The notes under the pieces: model-generated
The model's database searches: none
What the model saw: only the letters and a program-made list of their open reading frames with translations
What the model was told of the DNA's origin: nothing
Program-made: the position numbers and the translations under genes
Shown: in pieces, positions 63,432 to 64,000 of the stretch
Layout: every line of letters begins with the position of its first letter
Position numbering within the stretch: the first letter of the stretch is position 1
NCBI RefSeq assembly: GCF_009707125.1
Contig: NZ_WLVL01000040.1
Coordinates: forward strand, 186,001 to 250,000
Length of the DNA stretch: 64,000 bases
Reading direction: 5' to 3'
From: Arsenicicoccus cauae
Lineage (GTDB): Bacteria; Actinomycetota; Actinomycetes; Actinomycetales; Dermatophilaceae

Positions 63432-64000
63432 TCACTCGGGCTTCGCGCCGAACATGATGTCGTCCCAGCTGGGGACGGACGGTCGACCGGCCTTGCGGCC
63501 CGTCTGGGCACGCCGCTGCGAGCGGTTGCCCGGGGGTGTGGCCCCGCCCACCTGCGCAGGCTCGGTGCGGTCGGGACCTGCCTGGTCGGACGCTGCCTGG
63601 GCGGCCTCGCGCTGGTCGGGCTCCGACGTCTCGGGCTCGGCCGCCCTGGAGCTGGTCCCGCTCGTGTGGTCGGCCAGCGACCTGGACTCGTCGTCACCAC
63701 CGTCCAGGTCGGGCAGGGCTACCTGACCCGGCACGCGAGGGTGCGGCCGCGGAGCGGTGTCAGGTGCCTCGGTCTCGGGCTCCTCGGCGGCGGGCTCCTC
63801 GGCATCGGGGGCGAGCTCGTCGCTGGAGCCGTCAGGTCGCAGCGCCGCGGGGCTCACGGGGCCACCCTGGGGCAGGGCGGGCTCGTCGGGCGAGGGCCGC
63901 GAGAACTCGCCCTCGCGGTCGGCGATGACTTCGTCGACGACGGCGTCCAGCTCGCCCACGGACCCCGCGGACAGGGCCGCGGCGATCTCCTCGCGGTCCA
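63432..64000 (-). CDS. sepH: septation protein SepH (DUF3071), C-terminal part, cut by the window edge
   Basis: The last 189 residues or so of a protein that runs beyond base 64000. The frame is open to the edge (DREEIAAALSAG before VGELDAVVDEVIADREGEF). The end RRAQTGRKAGRPSVPSWDDIMFGAKP is the conserved C-terminal signature of SepH, which binds FtsZ and promotes its assembly in actinobacteria. Between lies a long acidic Pro/Glu/Ala-rich region of low complexity (about 63540-63950) typical of the family. Its DUF3071 N-terminal domain and start are outside the window. Confidence 0.9.
   Translation of the reverse strand, partial: DREEIAAALSAGSVGELDAVVDEVIADREGEFSRPSPDEPALPQGGPVSPAALRPDGSSDELAPDAEEPAAEEPETEAPDTAPRPHPRVPGQVALPDLDGGDDESRSLADHTSGTSSRAAEPETSEPDQREAAQAASDQAGPDRTEPAQVGGATPPGNRSQRRAQTGRKAGRPSVPSWDDIMFGAKPE

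Overview
The window is about 64 kb of very GC-rich, gene-dense actinobacterial chromosome. The gene families are typical of that phylum: a qcrCAB-ctaE respiratory cluster, a PASTA Ser/Thr kinase, an Rv2175c-type DNA-binding protein, DUF3040, DUF456, DUF5998, DUF6504, SAV_6107-type HEPN and SepH. Gene content and style suggest a Micrococcales member, perhaps Intrasporangiaceae, but the genus cannot be fixed from this sequence alone. No rRNA, tRNA, CRISPR array, insertion sequence or prophage was seen.

Region 1 (1-30.7 kb) keeps much of the gene set and order known from Mycobacterium tuberculosis Rv2196 back to Rv2172c: cytochrome bc1 and ctaE, trpD, a DEDDh/GIY-YIG nuclease (Rv2191-like), acyl-CoA ligase, SRPBCC protein, acyltransferase, class II DAHP synthase, Ser/Thr kinase, Rv2175c-like protein, polyprenyl synthase and metF. 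Added to this are two tandem ROK sugar kinases, an endonuclease/exonuclease/phosphatase protein, a two-component system, DUF1028, a molybdopterin-fold protein and an EamA transporter. The left edge carries a decayed L,D-transpeptidase gene with a frameshift and an amber codon.

Region 2 (31.5-38.4 kb) is a DNA-damage tolerance cluster: DUF6504, a HEPN protein, error-prone polymerase DnaE2, a methyltransferase and DNA polymerase IV. Its promoter matches the RecA-independent (PafBC-type) damage promoter and carries a LexA box at the expected transcription start. A divergent pair of the same promoter type lies at 9997-10082, between the nuclease gene and a small four-cysteine protein. The window therefore holds three sites of one damage regulon.

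Region 3 (38.4-47.4 kb) has small membrane proteins, the topoisomerase IV-type pair parE and parC (convergent), an amino-acid permease and a sucrase/ferredoxin-like protein with 14-bp tandem repeats in its promoter. Region 4 (47.5-53.9 kb) is a fructose phosphotransferase system: fruR, fruK, EIIA and an EIIBBC with duplicated IIB, then HPr and enzyme I. Region 5 (54-64 kb) has a nitroreductase, a GNAT/acyl-CoA synthetase fusion, DUF5998, a phosphodiesterase, thymidine kinase, pyruvate phosphate dikinase, a VOC protein and the 3' part of sepH.

Many genes start exactly where a -10 box (mostly TAnnnT) predicts transcription to begin, so leaderless mRNAs appear common. No gap of 300 bases or more lacks a gene.
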